Assembly (NCBI RefSeq): GCF_014647875.1
Contig: NZ_BMQA01000034.1
Coordinates: 18,972-82,971, forward strand
Source: Streptomyces brasiliensis
Lineage (GTDB): Bacteria; Actinomycetota; Actinomycetes; Streptomycetales; Streptomycetaceae
Direction: 5' to 3'
DNA length: 64,000 nucleotides
Under the pieces are notes generated by a model. It saw only the letters and a list, made by a program, of their open reading frames with translations, was not told the DNA's origin and did no database searches. The translations under genes and the position numbers were made by a program. The first letter of the stretch is position 1. The number at the start of each line of letters is the position of its first letter. This document shows positions 7,980-16,422 of this stretch, one piece after another.

Positions 7980-8683
7980 AACGCGCGGGCGCGGCCGGCC
8001 CAGCGGCGGTCGTGGTGGTAGGCGCGCAGTCCGGCACGGGCGCGGGCGCGCGGACGGCTCCGGTAGAAGCGCTTGGCCCACGGCGAGCCGGGCCGGGCCA
8101 GGCGGACGGCACCGACGAGCGCGAGGACCGGAACGACCGCGCCGAACAGCGCGGTGCGGGCCTTGCCCTTGCTCAGGGCGACGAGCGAGAAGACGAAGTT
8201 CGACACGACGGTCGCGACGACCGTGCCACGGTCCTGGAGTTCGTCCTGCGTGAGGTCGTTGACGCCGAAGGGGACGAACCCGGCGAGGAGCAGTCCCACG
8301 AGGGCGGCGGTGAGCACGACGACCTCGACGCTCCGGCGGCCCTCCTCCGTCCAGTAGACGTCGGCGAGATGCAGGATCAGCGCGAACTCGTCGAGGACCA
8401 GGCCCGCGCCGATGCCGAACAGGACCGCGGCGAGGGCGGCCCCGAAGCCCTGCCGCCCGCTGGCCACGGCGCCGAATCCGCCGATGACGGTGAGGACGAC
8501 ACCGGGGACCACGTGGTGGATGTGCAGACCGCCCGCCTTCACATTGCCGAACGGCCCCCGGCCCGCCCGGATGAGACGGGTGACGGTCCGGGTGACCAGG
8601 AACGTCATTACGAAGGCGGTCAGGGCGAGGAGCAGCGGGAGTTTGCCCGGTTCGATGATGTTCCGATAGAGCCACTGTCCCAT
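7925..8683 (-). CDS. Integral membrane protein with HIHH motif, function unknown
   Basis: A 252-residue protein beginning MGQWLYRNIIEPGKLPLL. It has about six membrane helices and a basic C-terminal tail ending KPDPARLPDRR. A conspicuous GLHIHHVVPG motif sits at the start of the second helix, and an acidic LVLDEFALILHLADVYW segment follows in the middle. Histidines and acids at membrane edges suggest a metal-dependent membrane enzyme, but I cannot name a family. It is transcribed toward, and overlaps by 55 bases, the preceding gene on the plus strand. It diverges from cobS. Confidence 0.75.
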   Translation of the reverse strand: MGQWLYRNIIEPGKLPLLLALTAFVMTFLVTRTVTRLIRAGRGPFGNVKAGGLHIHHVVPGVVLTVIGGFGAVASGRQGFGAALAAVLFGIGAGLVLDEFALILHLADVYWTEEGRRSVEVVVLTAALVGLLLAGFVPFGVNDLTQDELQDRGTVVATVVSNFVFSLVALSKGKARTALFGAVVPVLALVGAVRLARPGSPWAKRFYRSRPRARARAGLRAYHHDRRWAGRARAFQDWIGGKPDPARLPDRR

Positions 8684-8714
8684 ATGCGCACTTTATCCCC
8701 GAGGGTGCACAGCC

Positions 8715-8759
8715 CTTCGCCCCCAGGACGTAAAGCTCTTCGCCCCCAGGGACGTACAG
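8715..8759. repeat. Two tandem copies of a 21-22 base repeat before cobS
   Basis: CTTCGCCCCCAGGACGTAAAG (8715-8735) is followed after two bases by CTTCGCCCCCAGGGACGTACAG (8738-8759). The pair lies between the divergent membrane-protein gene and cobS. It may be a protein-binding site or simple sequence drift. Confidence 0.5.
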
Positions 8760-8789
8760 CCTTCCCGGACCGCCGGGTAGCCTGCGCCG

Positions 8790-9575
8790 GTGCTCAAGAC
8801 CCCCTGGCCGGACGGCCTGCGCTTCGCCTTCGGCACCCTGACCGTGCTCCCCGTCGGAGTCACCCGGTGGGACCGCGACGCCGCGCGCGGCGGCATGCTG
8901 TGCGCCCCGCTGGCCGGGCTCGTGGTCGGCGGGTGCGCGGCGGCGCTGGGCGGGCTGCTGCTGTTCCTCGGCGCCGGCCCCCTGCTCGCCGCCGTCGCCA
9001 CCGCCGCCGTACCGGCCGTGCTCACACGCGGCCTGCACCTCGACGGCCTCGCCGACACCGCCGACGGGCTCGGCAGCGGAAAACCCGCCGAGGACGCCCT
9101 GCGGATCATGAAGCAGTCGGACATCGGGCCCTTCGGCGTCATCACCCTGCTGTTCGTCCTGCTGGCCCAGGTGGCGGCCCTCGCGCAGGCCTACGGCGAC
9201 TCGTGGGTCCGGGGCGCGCTCGCCGCGATCGTCTCGGCGACCGCCGCCCGGCTCGCACTGACCCTCGCCGCCCGCGCGGGGGTACCGGCCGCCCGCCCCG
9301 AGGGGCTGGGTGCGGCGGTCGCCGGGGTGGTACCGAGAGGCGGCGCGGTCGCCGTCGCGCTCGGCGTCGGCGCGCTGGCCGCGGCGGGCGGCGCGCTCCT
9401 CGGGTCGTACGACATCACGCGCACGGTGCTCGCGGTCGTGGCCGCCGTCGCGGCCGCCGAACTCCTGCTCCGCCGCTGCACGCGCCGCTTCGGCGGGGTC
9501 ACGGGCGACGTGTTCGGCGGACTCGCCGAGACGGCGGCGACGACGGCGCTCGTGGTGCTGTCACTGGGGCGCTAG
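8790..9575 (+). CDS. cobS: Adenosylcobinamide-GDP ribazoletransferase (cobalamin synthase)
   Basis: CobS is the membrane enzyme that joins adenosylcobinamide-GDP (from CobU) to alpha-ribazole (made through CobT). The protein of 261 residues is strongly hydrophobic. It contains the signature HLDGLADTADG (83-93), thought to bind metal, and the second signature MKQSDIGPFGV, plus about six membrane segments. It starts with GTG. Its TAG stop (9573-9575) is supplied by the CTAG at the left end of a long inverted-repeat element. I see no cobalamin riboswitch upstream. Confidence 0.92.
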   Translation: MLKTPWPDGLRFAFGTLTVLPVGVTRWDRDAARGGMLCAPLAGLVVGGCAAALGGLLLFLGAGPLLAAVATAAVPAVLTRGLHLDGLADTADGLGSGKPAEDALRIMKQSDIGPFGVITLLFVLLAQVAALAQAYGDSWVRGALAAIVSATAARLALTLAARAGVPAARPEGLGAAVAGVVPRGGAVAVALGVGALAAAGGALLGSYDITRTVLAVVAAVAAAELLLRRCTRRFGGVTGDVFGGLAETAATTALVVLSLGR

Positions 9576-9739
9576 TGCTGTGGCCGGGAAGGTTTGCCGG
9601 GAAGCTCGCGGCGTCCGGTGCGGTGCATCGCAAGGCGGAGCGTCACCCGCGTACTGGATGTACTCGGGTGAGGCGACAACGCCGCGAGGTGCCGTGCCGG
9701 GCGTCGCGAGCCGGTGAACCTTTCCGGTCACAGCGCTAA
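9572..9739. mobile_element. MITE-like 168-bp imperfect palindromic element
   Basis: The left end (9572-9600) and the reverse complement of the right end (9711-9739) match at 23 of 29 positions, both containing GCTGTG-CCGG-AAGGTT. The interior is also palindromic around 9655: CTCGCGGCGTCCGG pairs with the GCCGGGCGTCGCGAG side, and TCACCCGCGTAC faces GTACTCGGGTGA. The whole element could fold into one hairpin of about 80 bp. It encodes nothing. It starts at the cobS stop codon. The short copy at 3019-3047 shares its end exactly. Confidence 0.75.
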
Positions 9740-10083
9740 CCAAAGGCACCGGAGGTCCAGCGGTGCCGTCGCCTGCCAACAGCGCGCCGGACAGGGGGAC
9801 TTGGGCGGCACCGACGGCTGCGTACACGAACACACCGGTCCCGTGCGTGTACCGGCACCCGGGCCCGAGCGGTGGAAAGTGACCATGCCCCCACACACAG
9901 GTGAACGACCGCAGGAATGAGCGAACGCACACACACGCGTAGGCTCGTCCCGGGTGTCCGCCGACGAAGTGAAGGCCCCGGTCGAGACGAGCCCCTGGAA
10001 CACCTCTAGGGTCGGCTCCCGGGCCCGGTCGACCCACCCACTCGGCCACAGCAACTTCACACCGGAAGCGAGATTCCACCACC
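9740..10083 (+). promoter_or_regulatory. Intergenic leader before pepA with possible -10 element
   Basis: These 344 bases between the repeat element and pepA hold no credible gene. A TAGGGT at 10007-10012 resembles a Streptomyces -10 hexamer 70 bases upstream of the start, although no good -35 is spaced correctly. Runs of ACACAC and CACACACAC occur near 9890-9940 without clear meaning. Confidence 0.3.
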
Positions 10084-11616
10084 GTGACTGCTCTCACTCT
10101 CAGCACCGCCGCGGCGCCCGGCCTGCGGGCCGACGCGATCGTCGTCGGTGTCGCCAAGGGCGCCAAGGGACCCGTCGTCGCGCAGGGCGCCGAAGCCGTG
10201 GACAAGGGGTACGACGGCAGGCTCGCCGACGTCCTGGAGACCCTCGGTGCCTCCGGTGCCGAGGGCGAACTGACGAAGCTGCCCGCTCCGGCGGGCTTCA
10301 AGGCGCCGCTCGTGGTGGCGGTCGGCCTGGGCGACGAGCCCGAGAAGGACGCCGCCCACGACCCGGAGGCGCTGCGCAGGGCCGCCGGTGTGGCCGCCCG
10401 CGCACTCTCCGGCTCCAAGAAGGCCGCCTTCGCGCTGCCCCTCGCGGACGCCGCCGCCGTCGGCGCGGTCGCCGAGGGCGTGCTGCTCGGGGCGTACTCC
10501 TTCGACACGTACAAGGAGACCGGCGCGGACAACGCGGCGAAGGCGAAGAACGGCAAGGCGCCCCTCGCCGAGGCCGCGCTGCTCGGCGGCAAGCCTCGGG
10601 ACAAGGAGCACAAGGCGGCCGTCGAGCGCGCCACCGCCGTCTCCGAGGAGCTCAACCGCGCCCGCGACCTGATCAACACCCCGCCGAACGACCTCAACCC
10701 GGCGGCGTTCGCGGCCATCGCCCAGGGCGCGGCCAAGGAGCACGGCCTCAAGATCCAGGTCCTCGACGAGAAGGCCCTGGCCAAGGGCGGCTACGGCGGC
10801 ATCCTCGGCGTCGGCAGCGGCTCGGCGTCGGCGCCGCGCCTGGTGAAGCTGTCGTACACGCACCCGAAGGCGAACAAGAGCCTGGCCTTCGTCGGCAAGG
10901 GCATCACCTACGACTCGGGCGGCATCTCCCTCAAGCCCGCCGGGCACAACGAGACGATGAAGTGCGACATGAGCGGCGCCGCCGCCGTGTTCGCCGCCGT
11001 CGTCTCCGCCGCGCGCCTCGGCCTGGAGGTCAACGTCACCGGCTGGCTGGCGCTCGCCGAGAACATGCCGTCGGGCTCCGCGGTGCGCCCGGGCGACGTG
11101 CTGCGCATGTACAGCGGCAAGACCGTCGAGGTGCTCAACACGGACGCCGAGGGCCGGCTGGTCCTGGCCGACGCGCTGTGGGCGGCGTCGGCGGAGAAGC
11201 CGGACGCGATCGTCGACGTGGCGACGCTGACCGGGGCGATGGTGCTGGCGCTGGGCAGCCGGACGTTCGGCGTCATGGCGAACGACGACGCGTTCCGCTC
11301 GTCGATCGTCGACGTGGCGGAGGAGGTCGGCGAGCCGTCCTGGCCGATGCCGCTGCCGGAACACCTGCGCAAGGGGATGGACTCCCCGACCGCCGACATC
11401 GCGAACATGGGTGAGCGGATGGGCGGCGGGCTGGTCGCGGGTCTGTTCCTGCGCGAGTTCGTGGGCGACGGGATCACATGGGCGCACATCGACATCGCGG
11501 GGCCTGCGTTCAACGAGCAGGGACCGTTCGGTTACACGCCGAAGGGTGGGACCGGGTCTGCCGTGCGTACGTTGGTGCGGCTGGCCGAGGTCGCTGCCTC
11601 CGGTGACTTGGCGTGA
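10084..11616 (+). CDS. pepA: Leucyl aminopeptidase, M17 family
   Basis: A cytoplasmic two-metal aminopeptidase that removes N-terminal residues from peptides. The N-terminal 160 residues are the variable domain. The C-terminal catalytic domain has GKGITYDSGG with Lys272 and Asp277, and the family signature NTDAEGRL (352-359), which supplies metal ligands and the catalytic arginine. Its 510 residues match the family length. It starts at GTG 10084; a GGAAG lies rather far upstream, so ribosome binding is weak. It precedes lpdA by about 350 bases, an arrangement common in actinobacteria without a known functional tie. Confidence 0.95.
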   Translation: MTALTLSTAAAPGLRADAIVVGVAKGAKGPVVAQGAEAVDKGYDGRLADVLETLGASGAEGELTKLPAPAGFKAPLVVAVGLGDEPEKDAAHDPEALRRAAGVAARALSGSKKAAFALPLADAAAVGAVAEGVLLGAYSFDTYKETGADNAAKAKNGKAPLAEAALLGGKPRDKEHKAAVERATAVSEELNRARDLINTPPNDLNPAAFAAIAQGAAKEHGLKIQVLDEKALAKGGYGGILGVGSGSASAPRLVKLSYTHPKANKSLAFVGKGITYDSGGISLKPAGHNETMKCDMSGAAAVFAAVVSAARLGLEVNVTGWLALAENMPSGSAVRPGDVLRMYSGKTVEVLNTDAEGRLVLADALWAASAEKPDAIVDVATLTGAMVLALGSRTFGVMANDDAFRSSIVDVAEEVGEPSWPMPLPEHLRKGMDSPTADIANMGERMGGGLVAGLFLREFVGDGITWAHIDIAGPAFNEQGPFGYTPKGGTGSAVRTLVRLAEVAASGDLA

Positions 11617-11679
11617 CGGTCGCCTTCCAGCTCGGTCCGGACTGATGCGTCGGCGAGTGCCGCCGCGTGGGGGCTGGTC

Positions 11680-11723
11680 GCGCCCACGCGGCGGAGCCGC
11701 ATATCGACACGGCTCCGCGCCCC
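11680..11723 (-). repeat. Dispersed 44-base intergenic repeat, copy A
   Basis: Read on the minus strand it begins GGGGCGCGGAGCCGTGTCG and ends CGCCGCGTGGGCGC. It matches copy B at 15292-15335 at 41 of 44 positions, in opposite orientation. Between pepA and lpdA it sits among small GC hairpins (such as GCGGCGGAGCCGC). The rest of this 348-base gap shows no gene. I recall similar segments as frequent in Streptomyces intergenic DNA. Confidence 0.7.
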
Positions 11724-11964
11724 TTCGGGCGCTGCCCCTGAAGGGGCGACGAAATCCGGAGGTTCGTCCTCGCCGTGCGCTCGAGACGTGACGGATCAGA
11801 CGTTCCACACCCCGGCCCGGCGTCTACATCGTCCTCGACAAGTGCGAAGATGGGCCTCGGCAGGACAGGGCCCCACCACAGGGCCGAAGAAAGAGCGGCC
11901 GGACACCAGCCGCCGACCGGTCACTGGAGACCGGCGTACGGCGCACATGCATGGAGGACGTGAC

Positions 11965-13353
11965 GTGGCGAACGACGCCAGCACCGTTTTCGACCTAGTG
12001 ATCCTCGGCGGTGGTAGCGGTGGTTACGCCGCGGCCCTGCGCGGGGCGCAGCTGGGCCTGGACGTCGCCCTGATCGAGAAGGACAAGGTCGGCGGCACCT
12101 GCCTGCACCGGGGTTGCATCCCCACCAAGGCCCTGCTGCACGCGGGCGAGATCGCCGACCAGGCCCGCGAGAGCGAGCAGTTCGGTGTCAAGACCACCTT
12201 CGAGGGCATCGACGTCCCGGCCGTCCACAAGTACAAGGACGGCGTCATCGCCGGCCTGTACAAGGGTCTGCAGGGCCTCATCGCCTCCCGCAAGGTGACG
12301 TACATCGAGGGTGAGGGTCGCCTGTCCTCGCCGACCTCCGTCGACGTGAACGGACAGCGGGTCCAGGGCCGCCACGTCCTCCTGGCGACCGGCTCCGTGC
12401 CGAAGTCGCTGCCGGGCCTGGAGATCGACGGCAACCGGATCATCTCCTCCGACCACGCCCTCGTCCTGGACCGCGTTCCGCAGTCCGCGATCATCCTGGG
12501 CGGCGGTGTCATCGGCGTCGAGTTCGCCTCGGCGTGGAAGTCCTTCGGCGCCGACGTCACGGTCATCGAGGGCCTGAAGCACCTCGTCCCGGTCGAGGAC
12601 GAGAACTCCTCCAAGCTTCTCGAGCGCGCCTTCCGCAAGCGCGGCATCAAGTTCAACCTGGGCACCTTCTTCTCGAAGGCCGAGTACACCCAGGACGGCG
12701 TCAAGGTCACCCTCGCCGACGGCAAGGAGTTCGAGGCCGAGGTCCTCCTCGTCGCCGTCGGCCGCGGCCCGGTCTCCCAGGGCCTCGGCTACGAGGAGCA
12801 GGGTGTCGCCATGGACCGGGGCTACGTCCTGGTCGACGAGTACATGCGGACGAACGTCCCGACCATCTCCGCCGTCGGCGACCTGGTCCCGACGCTCCAG
12901 CTCGCGCACGTCGGCTTCGCCGAGGGCATCCTGGTGGCGGAGCGTCTGGCCGGTCTGAAGGCCGTCCCGATCGACTACGACGGTGTCCCGCGGGTGACGT
13001 ACTGCCACCCGGAGGTCGCCTCCGTCGGCATCACCGAGGCCAAGGCCAAGGAGATCTACGGCGCGGACAAGGTCGTCGCTCTGAAGTACAACCTGGCGGG
13101 CAACGGCAAGAGCAAGATCCTGAACACCGCGGGTGAGATCAAGCTCGTCCAGGTCAAGGACGGTGCCGTGGTCGGCGTCCACATGGTCGGTGACCGCATG
13201 GGCGAGCAGGTCGGCGAGGCCCAGCTGATCTACAACTGGGAGGCGCTGCCGGCCGAGGTGGCCCAGCTCATCCACGCCCACCCGACGCAGAACGAGGCGA
13301 TGGGCGAGGCCCACCTTGCCCTGGCCGGCAAGCCCCTCCACTCGCACGACTGA
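11965..13353 (+). CDS. lpdA: Dihydrolipoamide dehydrogenase (E3)
   Basis: E3 reoxidises the dihydrolipoyl group of 2-oxo-acid dehydrogenase E2 proteins using FAD and NAD. The FAD motif is VILGGGSGGYAAA. The redox-active disulfide is Cys46-Cys51 in GGTCLHRGCIPTK. The NAD fold has ILGGGVIGVEFA, and the C-terminal catalytic pair is His439-Glu444 in HAHPTQNEA. The GTG at 11965 has GGAGG 8 bases upstream, so the longer open frame from 11788 is not used. It is followed after 60 bases by the E2 gene, so the two are probably co-transcribed. Length is 462 residues, typical for the family. Confidence 0.97.
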   Translation: MANDASTVFDLVILGGGSGGYAAALRGAQLGLDVALIEKDKVGGTCLHRGCIPTKALLHAGEIADQARESEQFGVKTTFEGIDVPAVHKYKDGVIAGLYKGLQGLIASRKVTYIEGEGRLSSPTSVDVNGQRVQGRHVLLATGSVPKSLPGLEIDGNRIISSDHALVLDRVPQSAIILGGGVIGVEFASAWKSFGADVTVIEGLKHLVPVEDENSSKLLERAFRKRGIKFNLGTFFSKAEYTQDGVKVTLADGKEFEAEVLLVAVGRGPVSQGLGYEEQGVAMDRGYVLVDEYMRTNVPTISAVGDLVPTLQLAHVGFAEGILVAERLAGLKAVPIDYDGVPRVTYCHPEVASVGITEAKAKEIYGADKVVALKYNLAGNGKSKILNTAGEIKLVQVKDGAVVGVHMVGDRMGEQVGEAQLIYNWEALPAEVAQLIHAHPTQNEAMGEAHLALAGKPLHSHD

Positions 13354-13413
13354 CCCTCGGTCGACGAACGCGACGACACAGACTTCCGCAACTCGTAAGG
13401 AGCAACCGAAACC

Positions 13414-15201
13414 ATGGCGGTTTCCGTAACCCTTCCGGCGCTCGGCGAGAGCGTCACCGAGGGCACTGTCACCCGCTGGCTGAAGGCCGAGGGCGAACGC
13501 GTCGAGGCCGACGAGCCGCTGCTCGAGGTCTCGACCGACAAGGTCGACACCGAGATCCCCGCCCCGGCCGCCGGTGTGCTGGCCTCCATCAAGGTCGCCG
13601 AGGACGAGACCGTCGAGGTCGGCGCCGAGCTGGCCGTCATCGACGACGGCACGGGTGCCCCCGTCGCCGCTCCCGCCCCGGCCGCCGAGCCCGTCGCGGC
13701 TCCGGCACCTGCCGCCGCCCCGGCCCCCGTGGCCGAGGCCCCGGCCGCCCCCGCGCCGACCCCGGCTCCGGCACCCGCCGCCGCGCCTTCCGCCCCCGCA
13801 GGGGCCGGCGCCACCGGCACGGACGTGGTCCTGCCCGCGCTCGGTGAGTCCGTCACCGAGGGCACCGTCACCCGCTGGCTGAAGGCGGTCGGCGAGGCCG
13901 TCGAGGCCGACGAGCCGCTGCTCGAGGTCTCCACGGACAAGGTCGACACCGAGATCCCGGCGCCCACCTCCGGTGTGCTGCTCGAGATCGTGGTGAGTGA
14001 GGACGAGACCGCCGAGGTCGGCGCCAAGCTCGCCGTCATCGGCGCCCCGGGCGCGGCTCCGGCCGCCGCTCCGGCCCCCGCCGCCGCCCCGGCCGCCCCC
14101 GTGGCCCCGCCGGCCCCGGCCGCTCCGGCGCCCGTGCCGACCCCGGCCCCGGCCGCCCCGGCCGCCCCGGTCGCCGCTCCGGCTCCGGTGGCCCCGGCCC
14201 CCGCGCCGGCCGCTCCGGCCCCGGTCACCCCGGCCGCGCCGGCCCCCGCCGCGGGTGCCACCGACGAGGGCGCCTACGTCACCCCGCTGGTGCGCAAGCT
14301 CGCCGCCGAGAACGGCGTCGACCTGGCCACCGTCAAGGGCACCGGCGTCGGCGGCCGTATCCGCAAGCAGGACGTCCTCGCCGCCGCCGAGGCCGCGAAG
14401 GCCGCCGCCGCGGCTCCGGCTCCGGCCGCTGCCGCCGCTCCGGCCGCGAGGAAGGCGGCGCCGACGCTGGAGGTCTCCCCCCTCCGCGGCCAGACCGTCA
14501 AGATGCCGCGCATCCGCAAGGTCATCGGCGACAACATGGTCAAGGCCCTGCACGAGCAGGCCCAGCTGTCGTCGGTCGTCGAGGTCGACGTGACCCGCCT
14601 GATGCGCCTGCGCGCCCAGGCCAAGGACTCCTTCGCCGCGCGCGAGGGCGTCAAGCTCTCCCCGATGCCGTTCTTCGTGAAGGCGGCGGCCCAGGCGCTG
14701 AAGGCCCACCCGGTCATCAACGCCAGGATCAACGAGGCCGAGGGCACGATCACCTACTTCGACTCCGAGAACATCGGTATCGCGGTGGACTCCGAGAAGG
14801 GCTTGATGACCCCGGTCATCAAGCGCGCCGGCGACCTCAACATCGCGGGCATCGCCAAGGCCACGGCCGACCTGGCGGCCAAGGTCCGTGGCAACAAGAT
14901 CACGCCGGACGAGCTGGCCGGTGCGACCTTCACGATCAGCAACACCGGTTCGCGCGGCGCCCTGTTCGACACGATCATCGTGCCGCCGGGCCAGGTCGCG
15001 ATCCTCGGCATCGGCGCCACGGTCAAGCGCCCGGCCGTCATCGAGACGGAGGAGGGCACGGTCATCGGCGTCCGCGACATGACGTACCTGACCCTGTCCT
15101 ACGACCACCGCCTGGTCGACGGCGCCGACGCGGCCCGTTACCTGACGGCGGTCAAGGCGATCCTGGAGGCGGGCGAGTTCGAGGTCGAACTGGGCCTGTA
15201 A
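13414..15201 (+). CDS. sucB: Dihydrolipoamide acyltransferase (E2) with two lipoyl domains
   Basis: The domains in order are lipoyl 1 (residues 1-78, lipoyl-lysine Lys43 in EVSTDKVDTE), an Ala/Pro linker, lipoyl 2 (136-210, Lys176), a longer Ala/Pro linker, a peripheral-subunit-binding domain (about 288-330, YVTPLVRKLAAENGVDL), and the catalytic acyltransferase domain. His565 and Asp569 lie in DHRLVDG near the end. Annotation often calls this sucB. With aceE 1.2 kb downstream and lpdA directly upstream, it more probably serves the pyruvate dehydrogenase complex, perhaps shared with an OdhA-type enzyme. GTAAGGAG precedes the ATG. The two lipoyl domains are nearly identical at their start, suggesting internal duplication. 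Confidence 0.95.
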   Translation: MAVSVTLPALGESVTEGTVTRWLKAEGERVEADEPLLEVSTDKVDTEIPAPAAGVLASIKVAEDETVEVGAELAVIDDGTGAPVAAPAPAAEPVAAPAPAAAPAPVAEAPAAPAPTPAPAPAAAPSAPAGAGATGTDVVLPALGESVTEGTVTRWLKAVGEAVEADEPLLEVSTDKVDTEIPAPTSGVLLEIVVSEDETAEVGAKLAVIGAPGAAPAAAPAPAAAPAAPVAPPAPAAPAPVPTPAPAAPAAPVAAPAPVAPAPAPAAPAPVTPAAPAPAAGATDEGAYVTPLVRKLAAENGVDLATVKGTGVGGRIRKQDVLAAAEAAKAAAAAPAPAAAAAPAARKAAPTLEVSPLRGQTVKMPRIRKVIGDNMVKALHEQAQLSSVVEVDVTRLMRLRAQAKDSFAAREGVKLSPMPFFVKAAAQALKAHPVINARINEAEGTITYFDSENIGIAVDSEKGLMTPVIKRAGDLNIAGIAKATADLAAKVRGNKITPDELAGATFTISNTGSRGALFDTIIVPPGQVAILGIGATVKRPAVIETEEGTVIGVRDMTYLTLSYDHRLVDGADAARYLTAVKAILEAGEFEVELGL

Positions 15202-15226
15202 CCGCCTCTGACCGCTGAGTCATCGG

Positions 15227-15261
15227 TGCCCCTGCCTGGAAAACTCCGGGCAGGGGCACCA
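15227..15261 (+). terminator. Strong terminator after the E2 gene
   Basis: GTGCCCCTGCC pairs with GGGCAGGGGCAC across a loop of about 11 bases. AATGTTTTTG follows, giving a rare real U-run for this GC-rich genome. It lies 25 bases after the E2 stop. Confidence 0.85.
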
Positions 15262-15291
15262 ATGTTTTTGAGGGCGCAGCCCGAAAAAACA

Positions 15292-15335
15292 GGGGCGCGA
15301 GGCTGTGTCGATATGCGGCTCCGCCGCGTGGGCGC
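15292..15335 (+). repeat. Dispersed 44-base intergenic repeat, copy B
   Basis: It begins GGGGCGCGAGGCTGTGTCG and ends CGCCGCGTGGGCGC. It matches copy A (11680-11723, other strand) at 41 of 44 bases. Just before it, TTTTTGAGGGCGCAGCCCGA is a small hairpin flanked by T and A runs. The gap from 15202 to 15510 holds this repeat, the terminator and the regulator's promoter, and no other gene. Confidence 0.7.
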
Positions 15336-15510
15336 GAGAAACAACGACGAAACCCGCACCCGCCGAACGACGGACCACCCCGAGCTCCAATCCGTCTCGA
15401 GCACCGTGTAAGTCTCGTCTCACCTGCACGAAAGCCCTCTCGTCCGCCCTACCCGCAGAGCGAACCGGCCTTATTGTCTAAACGTCAACCGCCCCGACTG
15501 AGGAGCCCTC

Positions 15511-16134
15511 ATGACCGCGCCCGTCGTCCACTCGCTGCGCGAACAGATCCGCGAGCACATCGTGGAGGGGATCGTCAGCGGGCGCTGGCAGCCGGGTGAG
15601 CGGATCGTGGAGCGCCGGATCGCGACCGAGCTGGAGGTCAGCCAGACCCCGGTGCGCGAGGCACTGCGCGAGCTGGAGTCGCTGCGCCTGATCGAGTCCG
15701 CGCCGAACAAGGGTGTCCGCGTACGGAACCTGACCGCGGCCGACCTGGAGGAGAGCTACCCCGTGCGGGCCGGTCTGGAGGCCATCGCGGCGGAGCTGGC
15801 GGCCGAGCGGCTGGCGGAGGACTGCTCGGCTCTCGAGCCGCACGTCGCGGCCCTGTACGAGGCCGACCGCAAGTCCGACGGCACGGCCCAGGTGCGGCAC
15901 ACGGTGGCCTTCCACCGCGAGCTGGTCCGCGCGGCGGGCAACTCGGTGCTTCTGCACACCTGGGAGGGCCTGGGCATCGAGGTCTTCACGGCCCTGTCCA
16001 TCCGCTGGCTGGGCACGGTGCAGCAGTCGTACGCGGAGGAACACGAGGAACTGGTCGCCGCCTTCAAGAGACACGACCCGCGCATCGCAGACCTGGTCAA
16101 GTCCCACGTCCTGGGCTGCGCCCCGAGGGCCTGA
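15511..16134 (+). CDS. GntR-family transcriptional regulator, FadR/FCD subgroup
   Basis: It has an N-terminal winged helix (about residues 8-70, with VSQTPVREALRELESLRLIE as recognition helix and wing). A helical FCD effector domain follows, with acid and histidine metal-site candidates such as HTVAFHRELVRAAGN. Members of the FCD group bind organic acids; PdhR, which senses pyruvate, is the best-known relative that controls pyruvate dehydrogenase. Its position between the E2 gene and aceE suggests it regulates them, but the ligand is inferred. GAGGAG lies before the ATG. TTATTGTCTAAACGTCAA (15471-15488) upstream may be a promoter or operator. Confidence 0.88.
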   Translation: MTAPVVHSLREQIREHIVEGIVSGRWQPGERIVERRIATELEVSQTPVREALRELESLRLIESAPNKGVRVRNLTAADLEESYPVRAGLEAIAAELAAERLAEDCSALEPHVAALYEADRKSDGTAQVRHTVAFHRELVRAAGNSVLLHTWEGLGIEVFTALSIRWLGTVQQSYAEEHEELVAAFKRHDPRIADLVKSHVLGCAPRA

Positions 16135-16251
16135 CGCCACCGCCCCCTGGCTCCGCCACCCCGAGCCCCACCCAAAACCCCGCCCCACCTGCAAAAACCC
16201 CGCTCAAATCACGTCACCCGGTGCCATCGCCGAAGGCACCCCGTGCCGACT

Positions 16252-16267
16252 TTCTCGAAATCGAGAA
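16252..16267. promoter_or_regulatory. Palindrome 1 upstream of aceE
   Basis: TTCTCGA-AA-TCGAGAA has 7-bp perfect arms and lies about 160 bases before aceE. Its centre is 34-35 bases from the second palindrome, about three helical turns. It is a candidate operator for the adjacent GntR protein or another regulator. Confidence 0.55.
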
Positions 16268-16285
16268 GTTTTGCCCGGGTCCCTT

Positions 16286-16302
16286 TGATCGATCATCGAT
16301 CA
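16286..16302. promoter_or_regulatory. Palindrome 2 upstream of aceE
   Basis: TGATCGAT-C-ATCGATCA has 8-bp perfect arms around one central base, about 120 bases before the aceE start. It differs in sequence from palindrome 1, so two regulators may bind. Both lie where an aceE promoter would be expected. Confidence 0.6.
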
Positions 16303-16422
16303 GGGAGTTACAGTCCCGGTTGGACTTCCACCGAGGTCCACCGCCCTGTCCTGCCAAAGACCAAGGGCACCCCCGAACCCTTACCGATGAGGGAACCCCC
16401 TTCGACTGAGGAAGGCGGCGAC

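Noticed and set aside
11995..15108. 1037-codon minus-strand frame opposite lpdA and the E2 gene
   Set aside because: Antisense to two certain genes; its Asp/Gly/Arg composition is the shadow of high GC codon bias.
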